Shown here: piece by piece, positions 45,216 to 53,766 of the stretch
Numbering within the stretch: the first letter of the stretch is position 1
Layout of the letters: each line of letters starts with the position of its first letter
Assembly (NCBI RefSeq): GCF_006539505.1
Contig: NZ_BJND01000007.1
Coordinates: 62,001-126,000 of the forward strand
DNA length: 64,000 bases
Direction: 5' to 3'
DNA from: Streptomyces spinoverrucosus
Lineage (GTDB): Bacteria > Actinomycetota > Actinomycetes > Streptomycetales > Streptomycetaceae
Program-made: the position numbers and the translations under genes
The notes under the pieces: generated by a model
Told to the model about the DNA's origin: nothing
The model's database searches: none
The model's input: the letters and a program-made list of their open reading frames with translations, nothing else

Positions 45216-46273
45216 CGCCGGGCCTCCACCAGCCGCGGCATGTCGCGGGCGGCCTCGATCAGGAACCAGGCGGGCAGGACCGGGTTGCCGTCGGCGTCGG
45301 AGGCGATCACGCTCTGCGCGACCTCGACGGAGATCTCGGCGAGCTGCACGAGCAGCGACTTGGCGCGGTACGCCGTCTCCCGCCCGTGCGCCGACATGTG
45401 CTCCTTGCTCGCGGGCAGCTCCTTGATCAGCCGGCCGCGGAACGACTCGGCGAGGTAGTAGAGCAGGTCGCGGTCCTGAAGCCGGTGCGGCCAGCGGGCC
45501 TCGCCCTTGAGGATGGCCTCGATGCCGAACCGGCTGCGCACGATCTTGACGTAGCCGCAGAACGCGGTCGCGTGCGCGGGCGTCAGCGTGCCGTGCGCGA
45601 GCACCTTCAGCGTCTCCTCGTCGAGGCCCTGGCCGAAGGAGTGCAGCGCGTCGGAGAGCATGTGCCAGGAGCGGGGCGTGGAGAACGGCTCCTCGGTCTT
45701 GGGCGGCTTGGACCACAGGTGGTCAGGCCGGTCGGTGAGGTGGTCCAGGATCCACGGGTGGATGCCGTTGTTGGCCGCCCACACCAGCCAGTCCTTCGGG
45801 GACGCCTCCAGGTGCACATGCGCGAGACGGTTGACCAGCGCGGAGGCGATGGGGCGGGCGAGGGCGTTGTCGGTGGCGCGGTTGCCGGCGCCGATGACGA
45901 TCGAGCCCGCGGGGAGTTCGTAGTTTCCGATCCGGCGGTCCAGGATCAGCGAGTAGAACGCCTTCTGCACATCCGGCGTGGCCGCGTTCAGCTCGTCCAG
46001 GAACAGGCAGTACGGCTCGTCGCGGGCGATCGCCTCCGGCGGGCAGAACACCGACCGTCCGTCGCGGATCTGCGGCACGCCGATCAGGTCCTCGGGTGCG
46101 AGCTGCGTACCGAGCAGGCTCACACACTCCAGGCCCAGCGACTCGGCGAACTCCCTCACCAGGGACGACTTTCCGATGCCGGGTGCGCCCCAGAGGAAGA
46201 CCGGCCGCACGGTCGCGAGACCGAGCAGCAGTTCGGGTATACGGGCGGGCGTGACGGTGACGGCAGCCTGCAA
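45212..46273 (-). CDS. MoxR-type AAA+ ATPase
   Basis: A 353-residue AAA+ protein. Walker A is GAPGIGKS (29-36), Walker B CLFLDELNAA (about 89-98), and sensor I GAGNRATDN with the arginine region ALVNRLAHVHLE. The C-terminal half is helical. The TTG start at 46273 is fixed by AAGGAG eight bases upstream; no ATG or GTG fits. Translational coupling by GTGA to the VWA/DUF2201 gene makes a classic MoxR-VWA pair. Such pairs use ATP to remodel client proteins, often with metal cofactors. Confidence 0.88.
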   Translation of the reverse strand: MQAAVTVTPARIPELLLGLATVRPVFLWGAPGIGKSSLVREFAESLGLECVSLLGTQLAPEDLIGVPQIRDGRSVFCPPEAIARDEPYCLFLDELNAATPDVQKAFYSLILDRRIGNYELPAGSIVIGAGNRATDNALARPIASALVNRLAHVHLEASPKDWLVWAANNGIHPWILDHLTDRPDHLWSKPPKTEEPFSTPRSWHMLSDALHSFGQGLDEETLKVLAHGTLTPAHATAFCGYVKIVRSRFGIEAILKGEARWPHRLQDRDLLYYLAESFRGRLIKELPASKEHMSAHGRETAYRAKSLLVQLAEISVEVAQSVIASDADGNPVLPAWFLIEAARDMPRLVEARR

Positions 46274-46352
46274 AGCAGGGGCTCCTTGGGAGGTTTCGGG
46301 AAAAGCGTGCGCGACAAGTGTGTGCGTACGACTGCGGCGGCGCAGCCGATTT

Positions 46353-48440
46353 TCACGCCGCCCGCTCCTCCGGCTCCGCCTCGATCGGCACCTGCGGCCC
46401 CGCCGTCTCACGCAGCCAGCGGCGCAGCACGCGGTGCACCTGCTCGGCGCCCACGAGGTCCTCCCCCTCGTCCACGGGCGCGGAGCAGGCCAGCGGCGAC
46501 ACCAGGAACGGCTTGGCCTGGGCGCCGCCCAGGCCGCCGTGCGAGCCGATCTGCTCCTCGAAGGCGAGGACTTCGCCGTCGGCCGGGTCGTGGAAGGAGT
46601 TGACCATGATGTCGGCGGCGTGCGGGAAGGAGTGCGTGCGGCGCACAGCCTCCGCGGCACCGGGCCCGAAACCAGCGAGCGGCCCGGGGTGTTCGTCGTC
46701 GAGCTGGTCCACCGGGACCTCGGCGCCGTTCGCGCCGAGCACCACCCCGCCGTGCTCCTCGCTGCGTACGAGGAGGAAGCCGATGCCGGGGTGGTTGGCG
46801 AGGGTCGGCAGCAGCGCCGGGTGGCGGGCGTCGATCTGCTCCTTGCTCATCCGGTGGTGCACGTCCGGGAAGGAGATCAGGCCGAGATTGCCGGAGGCAA
46901 GCACGATCGGCTCGGAGCGGCGGGCGGGGCGGCGCTGCTCGTGCTCCTCCTCCACCGGCCTGTGCAGGGCGGCCCGGACGGCCGCGCGGGCCTCGGCGCC
47001 GCTGCGGGTGCGGCGCGCCCGGCGCGGCACGGGCAGCCCGCACCCGGCCCGGACCAGGTCGCCGAGGGTGAGGCCGTAGCGGGCGCGGAACGTCTCACCG
47101 GGGCTCTGGCCGTGGTCGGACAGGACGACGATCCGGTACGGGCGCGGGGCGTGCTCGGCGACCTTCTCGATCAGCGCGAGCGCGCGGTCCAGGCGTTCCA
47201 GGACCTTCTCGGCGTCCCGGCTCATCGGCCCGGAGTGGTGCGCCACCTCGTCGTACGCCACCAGGTCGGCGTAGACGGCGGTGCGCCCGGCGAGCAGGTC
47301 GCCCATCACCGCGGCGACGACGACGTCCCGTTCGACGACGGTCGCGAAGGCGCGGACGAACGGGTAGAGGCCGCCTCGGGAGACCCGCGGGCGGACCTTT
47401 TGCAGGCGGGCCCGGGTGGACTGGCCGATCTCGCGGCCGGCCTCGGCGACGAAGGACAGGGCGGTGCGCACGGCGTTGGCCGGGTCGGAGAAGTAGGCGA
47501 AGTACCCCGCCCGGGAGCGGTTCTCACGGCTGCGGCGCCGGGTGGCGATGGACAGCACGAGGGCCTGTTCGTCGGCGCCGCCGCTGAACAGGTTGCCGCG
47601 GCTGGCGCCGTCGACGGTGAGCAGTCCGCCGTCGCCGGTGCGTTCGACCGCGCGGCGCTGGAGTTCGGCGGCGCTGGTCGGCCGGTTGCTGACCATCACC
47701 TCCTGGGTGTCCTTCTCGTACCAGCGGAAGGCGGGGATGTCGAAGGTGCTGCCGTGCAGGATGCCGAGCTGGCTGGCGCCGGTCTGGCTGGACCAGTCGG
47801 TGCGCCAGGGCGTCAGGCGGTGGGTGGGGTTGCCGGGGCCGTCGGCCGATCCGTGGCCGAGCCAGCGGGAGACGGTCGGCATCAACCCCTTGCCGACGGC
47901 GCCCGTCAGCACGTCGTGCCCGACGCCGTCGAGCTGGACGAAGACGGTGCCCGGGGTGACCGGGCCGGGCGGCAGCGCGCGGCGGCGCCGGTCGGCGAGG
48001 CGGTACAGGCGGCGCCGGTAGGCGTCGTCGTCGCGGACGGCGAGGGCGGCGCCGGTGGCGGAGGCGACGGCGGACATCACGGCGGCGACGACCACCGCGG
48101 TCTCCGGGTCCACGGCGCCGCGTTCGGCGGGGTTCAGGCGCAGCGCTACGAGGAGCAGGGCGCCGTTGAGGAAGAACACCAGCAGCCCGAGCACGAGCGC
48201 GGGCACCAGCAGCAGGAGCCGTACGAGCAGCGGCCACACGACGGCCGACAGCACACCGAAGGCACCGGCCGCGAACGCGGCGGTCACGGCGATGGTGGTG
48301 GCGCTGTCGCCGTCGGCGCTCTGCAACTGGAAGTCGGGCAGGATTCCGGCGAGCACCAGCATTGTGACCGTGCTGACGGCCCACACCGTGACGCTCCGCC
48401 CCACCTGGCTGACGATCCGCCGCCACCGCCCCTTGAGCAC
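46353..48440 (-). CDS. Membrane-anchored alkaline phosphatase superfamily protein with holin-like N-terminus
   Basis: About 695 residues. Four N-terminal membrane helices (TVWAVSTVTMLVLAGILPD, LLLLVPALVLGLLVFFLNG and others) resemble the 4-TMS phage-holin-like superfamily. The catalytic part has an alkaline-phosphatase/phosphodiesterase fold: metal site and nucleophile region VFVQLDGVGHDVL, then SNRPTSAAELQRRAVERTG, YDEVAHHSGP and VLSDHGQSPGETF. Substrate unknown; a polar lipid or phosphodiester is plausible. GTG 48440 is preferred because GAGG is ten bases upstream; GTG 48449 is only one base from it. It lies 79 bases upstream of MoxR on the same strand. Confidence 0.82.
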   Translation of the reverse strand: MLKGRWRRIVSQVGRSVTVWAVSTVTMLVLAGILPDFQLQSADGDSATTIAVTAAFAAGAFGVLSAVVWPLLVRLLLLVPALVLGLLVFFLNGALLLVALRLNPAERGAVDPETAVVVAAVMSAVASATGAALAVRDDDAYRRRLYRLADRRRRALPPGPVTPGTVFVQLDGVGHDVLTGAVGKGLMPTVSRWLGHGSADGPGNPTHRLTPWRTDWSSQTGASQLGILHGSTFDIPAFRWYEKDTQEVMVSNRPTSAAELQRRAVERTGDGGLLTVDGASRGNLFSGGADEQALVLSIATRRRSRENRSRAGYFAYFSDPANAVRTALSFVAEAGREIGQSTRARLQKVRPRVSRGGLYPFVRAFATVVERDVVVAAVMGDLLAGRTAVYADLVAYDEVAHHSGPMSRDAEKVLERLDRALALIEKVAEHAPRPYRIVVLSDHGQSPGETFRARYGLTLGDLVRAGCGLPVPRRARRTRSGAEARAAVRAALHRPVEEEHEQRRPARRSEPIVLASGNLGLISFPDVHHRMSKEQIDARHPALLPTLANHPGIGFLLVRSEEHGGVVLGANGAEVPVDQLDDEHPGPLAGFGPGAAEAVRRTHSFPHAADIMVNSFHDPADGEVLAFEEQIGSHGGLGGAQAKPFLVSPLACSAPVDEGEDLVGAEQVHRVLRRWLRETAGPQVPIEAEPEERAA

Positions 48441-48540
48441 GCCCCGCACACCTCACGTCCCGGCCCACCGCCGGAGCAGGCCTGCGTCCAGATTGTCACA
48501 ACGCGTACCGGAACCGATTCGTCCCCGCTACGACGAACCG

Positions 48541-48942
48541 TCAGCGCCCGTCGTACCCGGCCGTCGGCATCGACAGCCGCCGATGCACCTGGGCCTTCAT
48601 CTGCGCGTCGTACGACGGTTCGGCCCGCCCCACGGTCTCGATGCGCACGCCCCGCCGGGCGCACTCCGCGGTGAACTCCTCGACGTCCGACAGGGCGCTC
48701 TCCAGCACCCGGCGGCTCGGCGCCACGAAGACGTCACGTCCGGGCCGTACGCCGTCCCACAGGGCGCAGTGGTCGGCGCGCAGCCCGCACACCAGCAACT
48801 GCCGGGCGACGACGTACCCCCGCTCCGCGGCCCACCGCGCGCACATTGCGTGCTGGCTGCGGGAGTCGACCAGAAAGGGGTCCGCGTCAAGTTCCTCCAA
48901 CGGCGTCAGACTGGCGATCGCCGTGACGCGCACTGCTCCCAT
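48541..48942 (-). CDS. Degenerate resolvase-N-like small protein
   Basis: A 133-residue protein whose pattern resembles the catalytic domain of serine recombinases: a spaced SRSQHAMCARWAAERGYVV (family: SxxxQxxxCxxxAxxxGW), then a long middle, and VLESALSDVEEFTAECARRG with GVRIETVG. The usual RxS catalytic start (YARVS) is not seen; the N-terminus reads VRVTAIASLTPLEELDAD. There is no DNA-binding C-terminus. It is therefore probably not a recombinase but a domesticated fold. Function unknown. Next to an MBL-DedA pair, divergent from it. Confidence 0.6.
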   Translation of the reverse strand: MGAVRVTAIASLTPLEELDADPFLVDSRSQHAMCARWAAERGYVVARQLLVCGLRADHCALWDGVRPGRDVFVAPSRRVLESALSDVEEFTAECARRGVRIETVGRAEPSYDAQMKAQVHRRLSMPTAGYDGR

Positions 48943-49024
48943 GGCGCCCCCTCACCTCCGGGTTTGACCGTCGACCCTACTCCTGCCCGTAGGCTTCGGG
49001 GAGTCGCGCGAAGGAGGCAAAGAG

Positions 49025-49798
49025 GTGCCGGTGGAGATCACCTGGTGGGGGCACGCCACCTGCACGGTCGCGGACTCGAACATACGCGTGCTCACCGATC
49101 CCCTGTTCGTCCGCAGGCTGGCCCATCTGCGCCGCCGCCGTGGCGCGCTCCCCCCGCCGGGCGCGTGGCGCGCGGACGTCGCCCTGGTCTCCCACCTGCA
49201 CTCCGACCACCTGCACGTGCCGTCCCTGGCCCGGCTCGCCCCCGGCACGCGCCTGCTCGTGCCCCGGGGCGCGCCCCAGGCGGTACCGGCGCTGCGCCGG
49301 CTCGACCATCTGCGCCTGACCGAGATGGCGCCCGGCGACACCACCCGGGTGGCCGATCTGACCGTACGGGCCGTGTCCGCGCGGCACGACGGACGACGCC
49401 TGCCCATCGGCCCGCACCGCTGCCCCGCCCTCGGCTATGTCATCGAGGGCGAGGCCCGCACCTACTTCGCCGGGGACACCGGGCTGTTCGACACGATGGC
49501 GGAAGAGGTCGGGCCGGTCGACGTGGCGCTGCTGCCGGTCGGCGGCTGGGGGCCGTACCTCGGCCACGGGCACCTGGACCCGGCACTGGCCGCCGAGGCG
49601 CTGGCCCGGCTGGCGCCGCGCAGTGCAGTGCCGGTGCACTTCGGCACGTACTGGCCGATCGGCATGGACGCCGTGCGCCCGCACGAGTTCCACGCGCCCG
49701 GCGCCGAGTTCGTGCGCCTCGCGGCGCGGCGGGCTCCGCAGGTGGCGGTGCATCTGCTCGGCCACGGGGAGAGTGTGCGCCTGGAGGTCGCCCGGTGA
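49025..49798 (+). CDS. MBL-fold metallo-hydrolase (UlaG-like)
   Basis: A 257-residue metallo-beta-lactamase-fold protein. The metal motif HLHSDHLH is at about residues 58-65, with GYVIEGEARTYFAGDTGLFD and a C-terminal PVHFGTYWP histidine. It begins ITWWGHATC like UlaG-type and RNase-Z-like hydrolases. Substrate unknown. GTG 49025 has a GGAGG site upstream. It is coupled to the DedA gene by GTGA (49795-49798), so the two products are made together, suggesting a membrane-lipid-related substrate. Confidence 0.87.
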   Translation: MPVEITWWGHATCTVADSNIRVLTDPLFVRRLAHLRRRRGALPPPGAWRADVALVSHLHSDHLHVPSLARLAPGTRLLVPRGAPQAVPALRRLDHLRLTEMAPGDTTRVADLTVRAVSARHDGRRLPIGPHRCPALGYVIEGEARTYFAGDTGLFDTMAEEVGPVDVALLPVGGWGPYLGHGHLDPALAAEALARLAPRSAVPVHFGTYWPIGMDAVRPHEFHAPGAEFVRLAARRAPQVAVHLLGHGESVRLEVAR

Positions 49799-50415
49799 GC
49801 TGGCTCGCGGCCGCCACGACGCCCATACCGGCGGAGTCCACCCAGCAGGCGATCGGCTATCCGTCGCTGTTCCTGCTGGTGCTGATCGGGGCGCTGGTGC
49901 CGGTCGTGCCGACGGGGGCGCTGGTGAGTTCGGCGGCGGTGGTCGCGTTTCACCAGACGGCGCCGTTCTCGCTGGCGCTGGTGTTCGTGACGGCGTCGCT
50001 GGCCGCGTTCCTGGGCGATGCCACGTTGTACTGGCTGGCGCGGCGGGGACTGAAGTCGAAGAACGGGTCGCGCTGGCTGGAGGCGGTCCGTGCGCGGGCG
50101 CCGGAGGAGCGGTTGGCGCAGGCGCAGGAGAAGCTGGCCGCGCACGGAGTTGCCGTGCTGGTGCTGTCTCGGCTCGTGCCGGCGGGGCGGTTGCCGGTGA
50201 TGTTGGCGTGTCTGTTGGCGCGGTGGCCGATGCGGAGGTTTGCGCGGGGCAATTTGCCGGCGTGTTTGGCGTGGGCGGTGACTTATCAGTTGATTGGGAT
50301 TCTGGGTGGGTCGTTGTTTCCGGAGCCGTGGGAAGGGGTGGTCGCGGTGGTGGCGCTGACGCTGGTCATCAGTGCGGTGCCCAGTGTGTGGCGGCGGGTT
50401 CGGGCTGCCAGGTGA
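49795..50415 (+). CDS. DedA/VTT-family membrane protein
   Basis: A 206-residue membrane protein with about four or five hydrophobic segments (LFLLVLIGALVPVVPTGALV, LALVFVTASLAAFLGDATLY, PVMLACLLARWPM..). DedA motifs are GDATLYWLARRG and VLSRLVPAGRLPV, the re-entrant-loop arginine region. DedA proteins translocate or recycle phospholipid or undecaprenyl carriers and support membrane homeostasis. GTG start overlaps the MBL stop. A 29-base repeat follows the stop at 50444. Confidence 0.88.
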   Translation: MSWLAAATTPIPAESTQQAIGYPSLFLLVLIGALVPVVPTGALVSSAAVVAFHQTAPFSLALVFVTASLAAFLGDATLYWLARRGLKSKNGSRWLEAVRARAPEERLAQAQEKLAAHGVAVLVLSRLVPAGRLPVMLACLLARWPMRRFARGNLPACLAWAVTYQLIGILGGSLFPEPWEGVVAVVALTLVISAVPSVWRRVRAAR

Positions 50416-50443
50416 TGTTTCGTTGCGGGGTGCGGGCGCGATG

Positions 50444-50472
50444 TGGCTGGTCGCGCAGTTCCCCGCGCCCCT
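50444..50472. repeat. 29-base intergenic repeat, copy 2
   Basis: Identical to copies at 30091-30119 and 53703-53731. It lies between the DedA gene and the convergent MBL hydrolase gene. Confidence 0.85.
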
Positions 50473-50496
50473 GACCGGCGTCACTCCTCGCGCCTG

Positions 50497-51582
50497 TCAA
50501 GGGGTGCGGGTCAGCACTCGTGAGCCGCCCACCGGCAAGTCCCACAAGTTCTCCCTGTCCAGCCCCGCCTTCTCCCATGCCGTTCGCACGCGCGTCAGTG
50601 GTTCCAGGACCGGCTCCGCCGACAGGACGAACGTTGCCCAGTGCATGGGGGCCATCCGGCGTGCGCCCAGGTCCTGTACGGCCCTCACCGCCTCCTCCGG
50701 GTCGCAGTGGACGTCGCTGAGCCACCAGCGTGGGTCGTACGCGCCGATCGGCATCAGGGCTAGGTCGATGCCGGGGTAGCGGCGGCCGATGCGGGTGAAC
50801 CAGTGGCCGTATCCCGTGTCGCCCGCGAAGTAGACGCGCCTGCCGTCGGGGTCGGTGAGGACCCAACCGCCCCACAGGGTGCGGCAGGTGTCGGTCAGGG
50901 TGCGCTTGGACCAGTGGTGGGCGGGGACGAAGTCGAAGCGGACGCCGTCCAGTTCGGCCGCCTCCCACCAGTCCAGCTCGGTGACGCAGGTGAAGCGGCG
51001 GCGCTGGAACCAGCGTCCGAGACCGGCCGGGGCGAACACCGGTGTGTCGCGCGGGAGCATGCGCAATGTGGGGGCGTCCAGGTGGTCGTAGTGGTTGTGG
51101 CTGATGACCACCGCGTCGATCCGCGGCAGTTGGCTCCAGGCGACCCCGACCGGCGTGATCCGGGCCGGGGTGCCGAGGATGCGGCGGGACCAGACCGGGT
51201 CGGTGAGCACAGTGAGCCCGCCGACGCTCAGCACCCAACTGGCGTGTCCCGCCCAGGTGACGGCGACCGTGCGGGCGTCGACGCGGGGCAGCGGGCCGGG
51301 CTCGAAGGGCAGCCGGGGGATGTCGGCGAGGCCCTCGCGGCCCGGGCGGACGGCACCTTCGCGGGCGAACCGGGTGAGGGCCTTGATGCCGGGCAGCGGG
51401 GCGGTCAGCCGGTCGTGGAAGGTACGCGGCCACACGCGCCGCTCGCCCAGCGGGCGGGGCTCGGCGAGCGGGGGGAACGGGGGCGCGAGCGGCGACATGG
51501 CCGATGCCGCCGACGACCTGGACGCCGGATTGTCGGACTCCTGGGTGGGTGTGCTCGTGGTCGACTCGGACTGCTGCGTCAT
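50497..51582 (-). CDS. MBL-fold hydrolase, NAPE-PLD-like (UlaG superfamily)
   Basis: 361 residues. Motif HNHYDHLD is the canonical HxHxDH metal site, followed by YFAGDTGYGHW and MHWATFVLS. The sequence ITWAGH-like start (VTWAGHASWVL) and the length match bacterial NAPE-phospholipase-D-like enzymes that act on phospholipid or N-acyl phosphatidylethanolamine-type substrates. The first about 50 residues are Ser/Thr/Pro-rich and likely disordered. ATG 51582 is chosen because GGGAG lies eight bases upstream; ATG 51597 lacks one. Together with the MBL-DedA pair it makes two MBL hydrolases at this locus. Confidence 0.85.
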   Translation of the reverse strand: MTQQSESTTSTPTQESDNPASRSSAASAMSPLAPPFPPLAEPRPLGERRVWPRTFHDRLTAPLPGIKALTRFAREGAVRPGREGLADIPRLPFEPGPLPRVDARTVAVTWAGHASWVLSVGGLTVLTDPVWSRRILGTPARITPVGVAWSQLPRIDAVVISHNHYDHLDAPTLRMLPRDTPVFAPAGLGRWFQRRRFTCVTELDWWEAAELDGVRFDFVPAHHWSKRTLTDTCRTLWGGWVLTDPDGRRVYFAGDTGYGHWFTRIGRRYPGIDLALMPIGAYDPRWWLSDVHCDPEEAVRAVQDLGARRMAPMHWATFVLSAEPVLEPLTRVRTAWEKAGLDRENLWDLPVGGSRVLTRTP

Positions 51583-51609
51583 CGAGGAGGCTCCCATCGC
51601 TGAGCGTCG

Positions 51610-52827
51610 TCACGAAAGATCGTCAAGGACCGACTTCAGGTTGATCAACGCGCGTTCCACGTGCGGCAGTTCCAACGGCGCGGGTGAATCGAGGCATTCC
51701 GCGCGCTCGGCGTCCGTGCCGCCCAGCAGCGGGCCGGTGGACAGCCGTACGCGCAGTGCGGCCAGGTCGTCGCCGAAGCGGTGGCCGCCGGGTGCGGGCA
51801 TGCCGAGCCGGGCGGCGAGGAAGTCCTCCAGTTCCTGGGCGTCCCCCACGTCGTGCGCGGCGAGCCCCGAGCGCAGCGGGCCGAGGTCGACGTACAGGTG
51901 CCGGCCGGCCTGCGGCGGCTGGGCGAGGGCGCCCGCGGCGACCACGGCGTGGTGCGCGGCCTCGGCCACGCGCGCGTGCAGGCGTACGACGGCGTCCACA
52001 TGGCCGCCGAGCGGTTCGGGCTCGCCCAGCGCATAGGTGGCCGCGGCGGCGACCGGTCCGGCGACGCGCGCGCCGAGCGCGGTGAGCACATCCAGTACGC
52101 GCGCGTGCAGCCCGTCCCCGGCCGCGCCCTCGGGGAACCGGGCGACGGCGGCGGGCCAGCCGGGCGGCAGCAGGGCACCGGCCAGGTCGGTGACGACGGT
52201 GACCTGGTCGGGCAGCATCTCGGCGGGGCTGAACAGCACCGTGTCGTGCGGGGCGTGCAGGGTGTCGCGCCAGGTCTCGTCGCTGACCAGGTGCAGTCCC
52301 TCGCCGGTGGCGGCCTCAAGGGTCTCGTGCAGCAGTTCGGGGGGCGCCACCGTGGCCGTAGGGTCGTCGGCGACGGACAGCACCAGCAGCCGCGGGTCCC
52401 CGCCCTCGGCCCGCACCCGGCGCACGGTCTCCAGCAGGGCATAGGGATCCGGTACGCCCCCGCACTCGGCGGGCGTCGCGACATGGAACACCGGACGGCC
52501 GAGCAGGCGTGCGTACGGCGCCCACCAGGCCGCGCAGGGCCGTGGCACGAGGACATCGCCGCCGAGCGCCGCGGTCAGCGCCAGCAGCAGGGCGGGCGCC
52601 CCGGGAGCGGCCACGACATGCCCGGGCCCGGTGGCCAGCCCGCGCCGCTCCCAGTACCCGCAGGCCGCGTCCAGCAGCGCCGTGGCGCCGCCCACCGGCT
52701 CACTGACGGCACGGCCCGCGGCGGCGGCGAGCACGGCGGACAGCTCCGGCAGCACGGGCAGCCCGTCGTCGGGAAGCGGCGGCCCGTAGCGGACGGGGCC
52801 GTGGCCTTCCGGTTCCGTCCGCCGCAT
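51610..52827 (-). CDS. Aminotransferase class I/II fold protein lacking the PLP lysine
   Basis: A 405-residue protein with a fold-type I aminotransferase layout: AAPGAPALLLALTAALGG (cofactor loop), DPRLLVLSVADDPTATV (NPTG-like position changed), LVSDETWRDTLH (YAD/E position). At the place of SxSK the sequence reads VVTDLAGALLPPGWPAAV, so the Schiff-base lysine is replaced. The only lysine in the whole protein is near the C-terminus (INLKSVLDD). It cannot form the internal aldimine by the normal route, so it is probably a pseudoenzyme with a binding or structural role. ATG 52827 has GGAGG upstream. It lies 27 bases upstream of the MBL hydrolase on the same strand. Confidence 0.75.
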   Translation of the reverse strand: MRRTEPEGHGPVRYGPPLPDDGLPVLPELSAVLAAAAGRAVSEPVGGATALLDAACGYWERRGLATGPGHVVAAPGAPALLLALTAALGGDVLVPRPCAAWWAPYARLLGRPVFHVATPAECGGVPDPYALLETVRRVRAEGGDPRLLVLSVADDPTATVAPPELLHETLEAATGEGLHLVSDETWRDTLHAPHDTVLFSPAEMLPDQVTVVTDLAGALLPPGWPAAVARFPEGAAGDGLHARVLDVLTALGARVAGPVAAAATYALGEPEPLGGHVDAVVRLHARVAEAAHHAVVAAGALAQPPQAGRHLYVDLGPLRSGLAAHDVGDAQELEDFLAARLGMPAPGGHRFGDDLAALRVRLSTGPLLGGTDAERAECLDSPAPLELPHVERALINLKSVLDDLS

Positions 52828-52966
52828 ACGTACCTCCGCGCAGTCCCTGGTGCCGTGCCGGTGCCGTGTCGTGTCGCCCTCGGGCCGAGTCAGGTCGTCG
52901 GATGGTGCGTCGTGCGTACGGTGCCGGTCGTGCTCTCGCGCTCTGCGTACCCAGCCGGACCCCGCC

Positions 52967-53563
52967 TCAGGCGTCCCCCCGCGTGTCCCTGCGCCACAGC
53001 CGGTGCCCGGCGGCACCGAGCGCCCCCGCGATCAGCAGCCCCCCGGCGACCAGCGCGGGCACGGACTCGCTGAACGCCCCGCCCCACCCGGCCTGCACGC
53101 CGTGATCCAGCACGGCACCTCCTCCGTAGCAGTCCTTCGGCTCGACGCAGTCCGACGTGCCGCCGCCCACCTCGGGCGCTGCACTGAAGGACGCGCTCCA
53201 CGGCTTGCCCTGCGCACCGGCCGCCCCGGGGCAGGCGCCGTCGACGGTCCACGCCGAGTCGTTGCCGTCAGCCGCGATGAGGGCGGTCCCCCGATACGTG
53301 GGCCCGGCCGCCTCGCCGTCCTCGCCGAACTCCCGCTGCAACTGCACCGTGCCCTCGGCGAAGGCCGTGGAGCTCGCCTCGATCACCTCGGGCGACGCCC
53401 CACCGACGGAATCGCAGGTCACGTCCACGGTGACGGTGCCTCCCGGCTGAACGGCCGCAGGCGCGACCTCGGCGTCCGGTTCCGCCGAGGCAAGGGGAAC
53501 GCCCCCGCCCAGAGCGACCCCGGCTATGACGACCACGGACAGAACACGGACGCTGCGCCACAT
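52967..53563 (-). CDS. Small secreted protein with C-terminal membrane anchor
   Basis: A 198-residue protein: signal peptide (VRVLSVVVIAGVALGGGVPL..SA), an extracytoplasmic beta-rich Ig-like region (about 30-150, VQPGGTVTVDVTCDSVGG), and a C-terminal helix (VPALVAGGLLIAGALGAAG) with RLWRRD cytoplasmic tail. It has C50, C110, C138 and C144, which may form disulfides. ATG 53563 has AAGGAG upstream. Function unknown; common as a surface-exposed protein type in Streptomyces. It may be co-expressed with the aminotransferase-fold gene downstream (139-base gap). Confidence 0.75.
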   Translation of the reverse strand: MWRSVRVLSVVVIAGVALGGGVPLASAEPDAEVAPAAVQPGGTVTVDVTCDSVGGASPEVIEASSTAFAEGTVQLQREFGEDGEAAGPTYRGTALIAADGNDSAWTVDGACPGAAGAQGKPWSASFSAAPEVGGGTSDCVEPKDCYGGGAVLDHGVQAGWGGAFSESVPALVAGGLLIAGALGAAGHRLWRRDTRGDA

Positions 53564-53702
53564 GAGAAGGGCTCCTTAAGACCGACGAGGAGGCACGAAA
53601 GCCGCACCCCCACAGCCATCACAGCCCGCAGCCATCACAGCCGCCCGTGCCCGGGCCCCATTAGCGGGAACCACACACCCAACCAGGTGAACAACGCCCC
53701 TC

Positions 53703-53731
53703 AGGGGCGCGGGGAACTGCGCGACCAGCCA
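53703..53731. repeat. 29-base intergenic repeat, copy 3 (reverse orientation)
   Basis: The reverse complement of the copies at 30091 and 50444. Immediately left, GCCCCT pairs with AGGGGC to form a small hairpin. Located between the sigma factor gene end and the secreted protein gene start. Confidence 0.85.
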
Positions 53732-53766
53732 CAACGCACCCGCACCCGGCAACGCACAAGCACCCC

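Noticed and set aside
48440-48449. GTG 48449 as start of the phosphatase-fold gene
   Set aside because: The ribosome site GAGG is only one base away, too close; GTG 48440 has a ten-base spacing.
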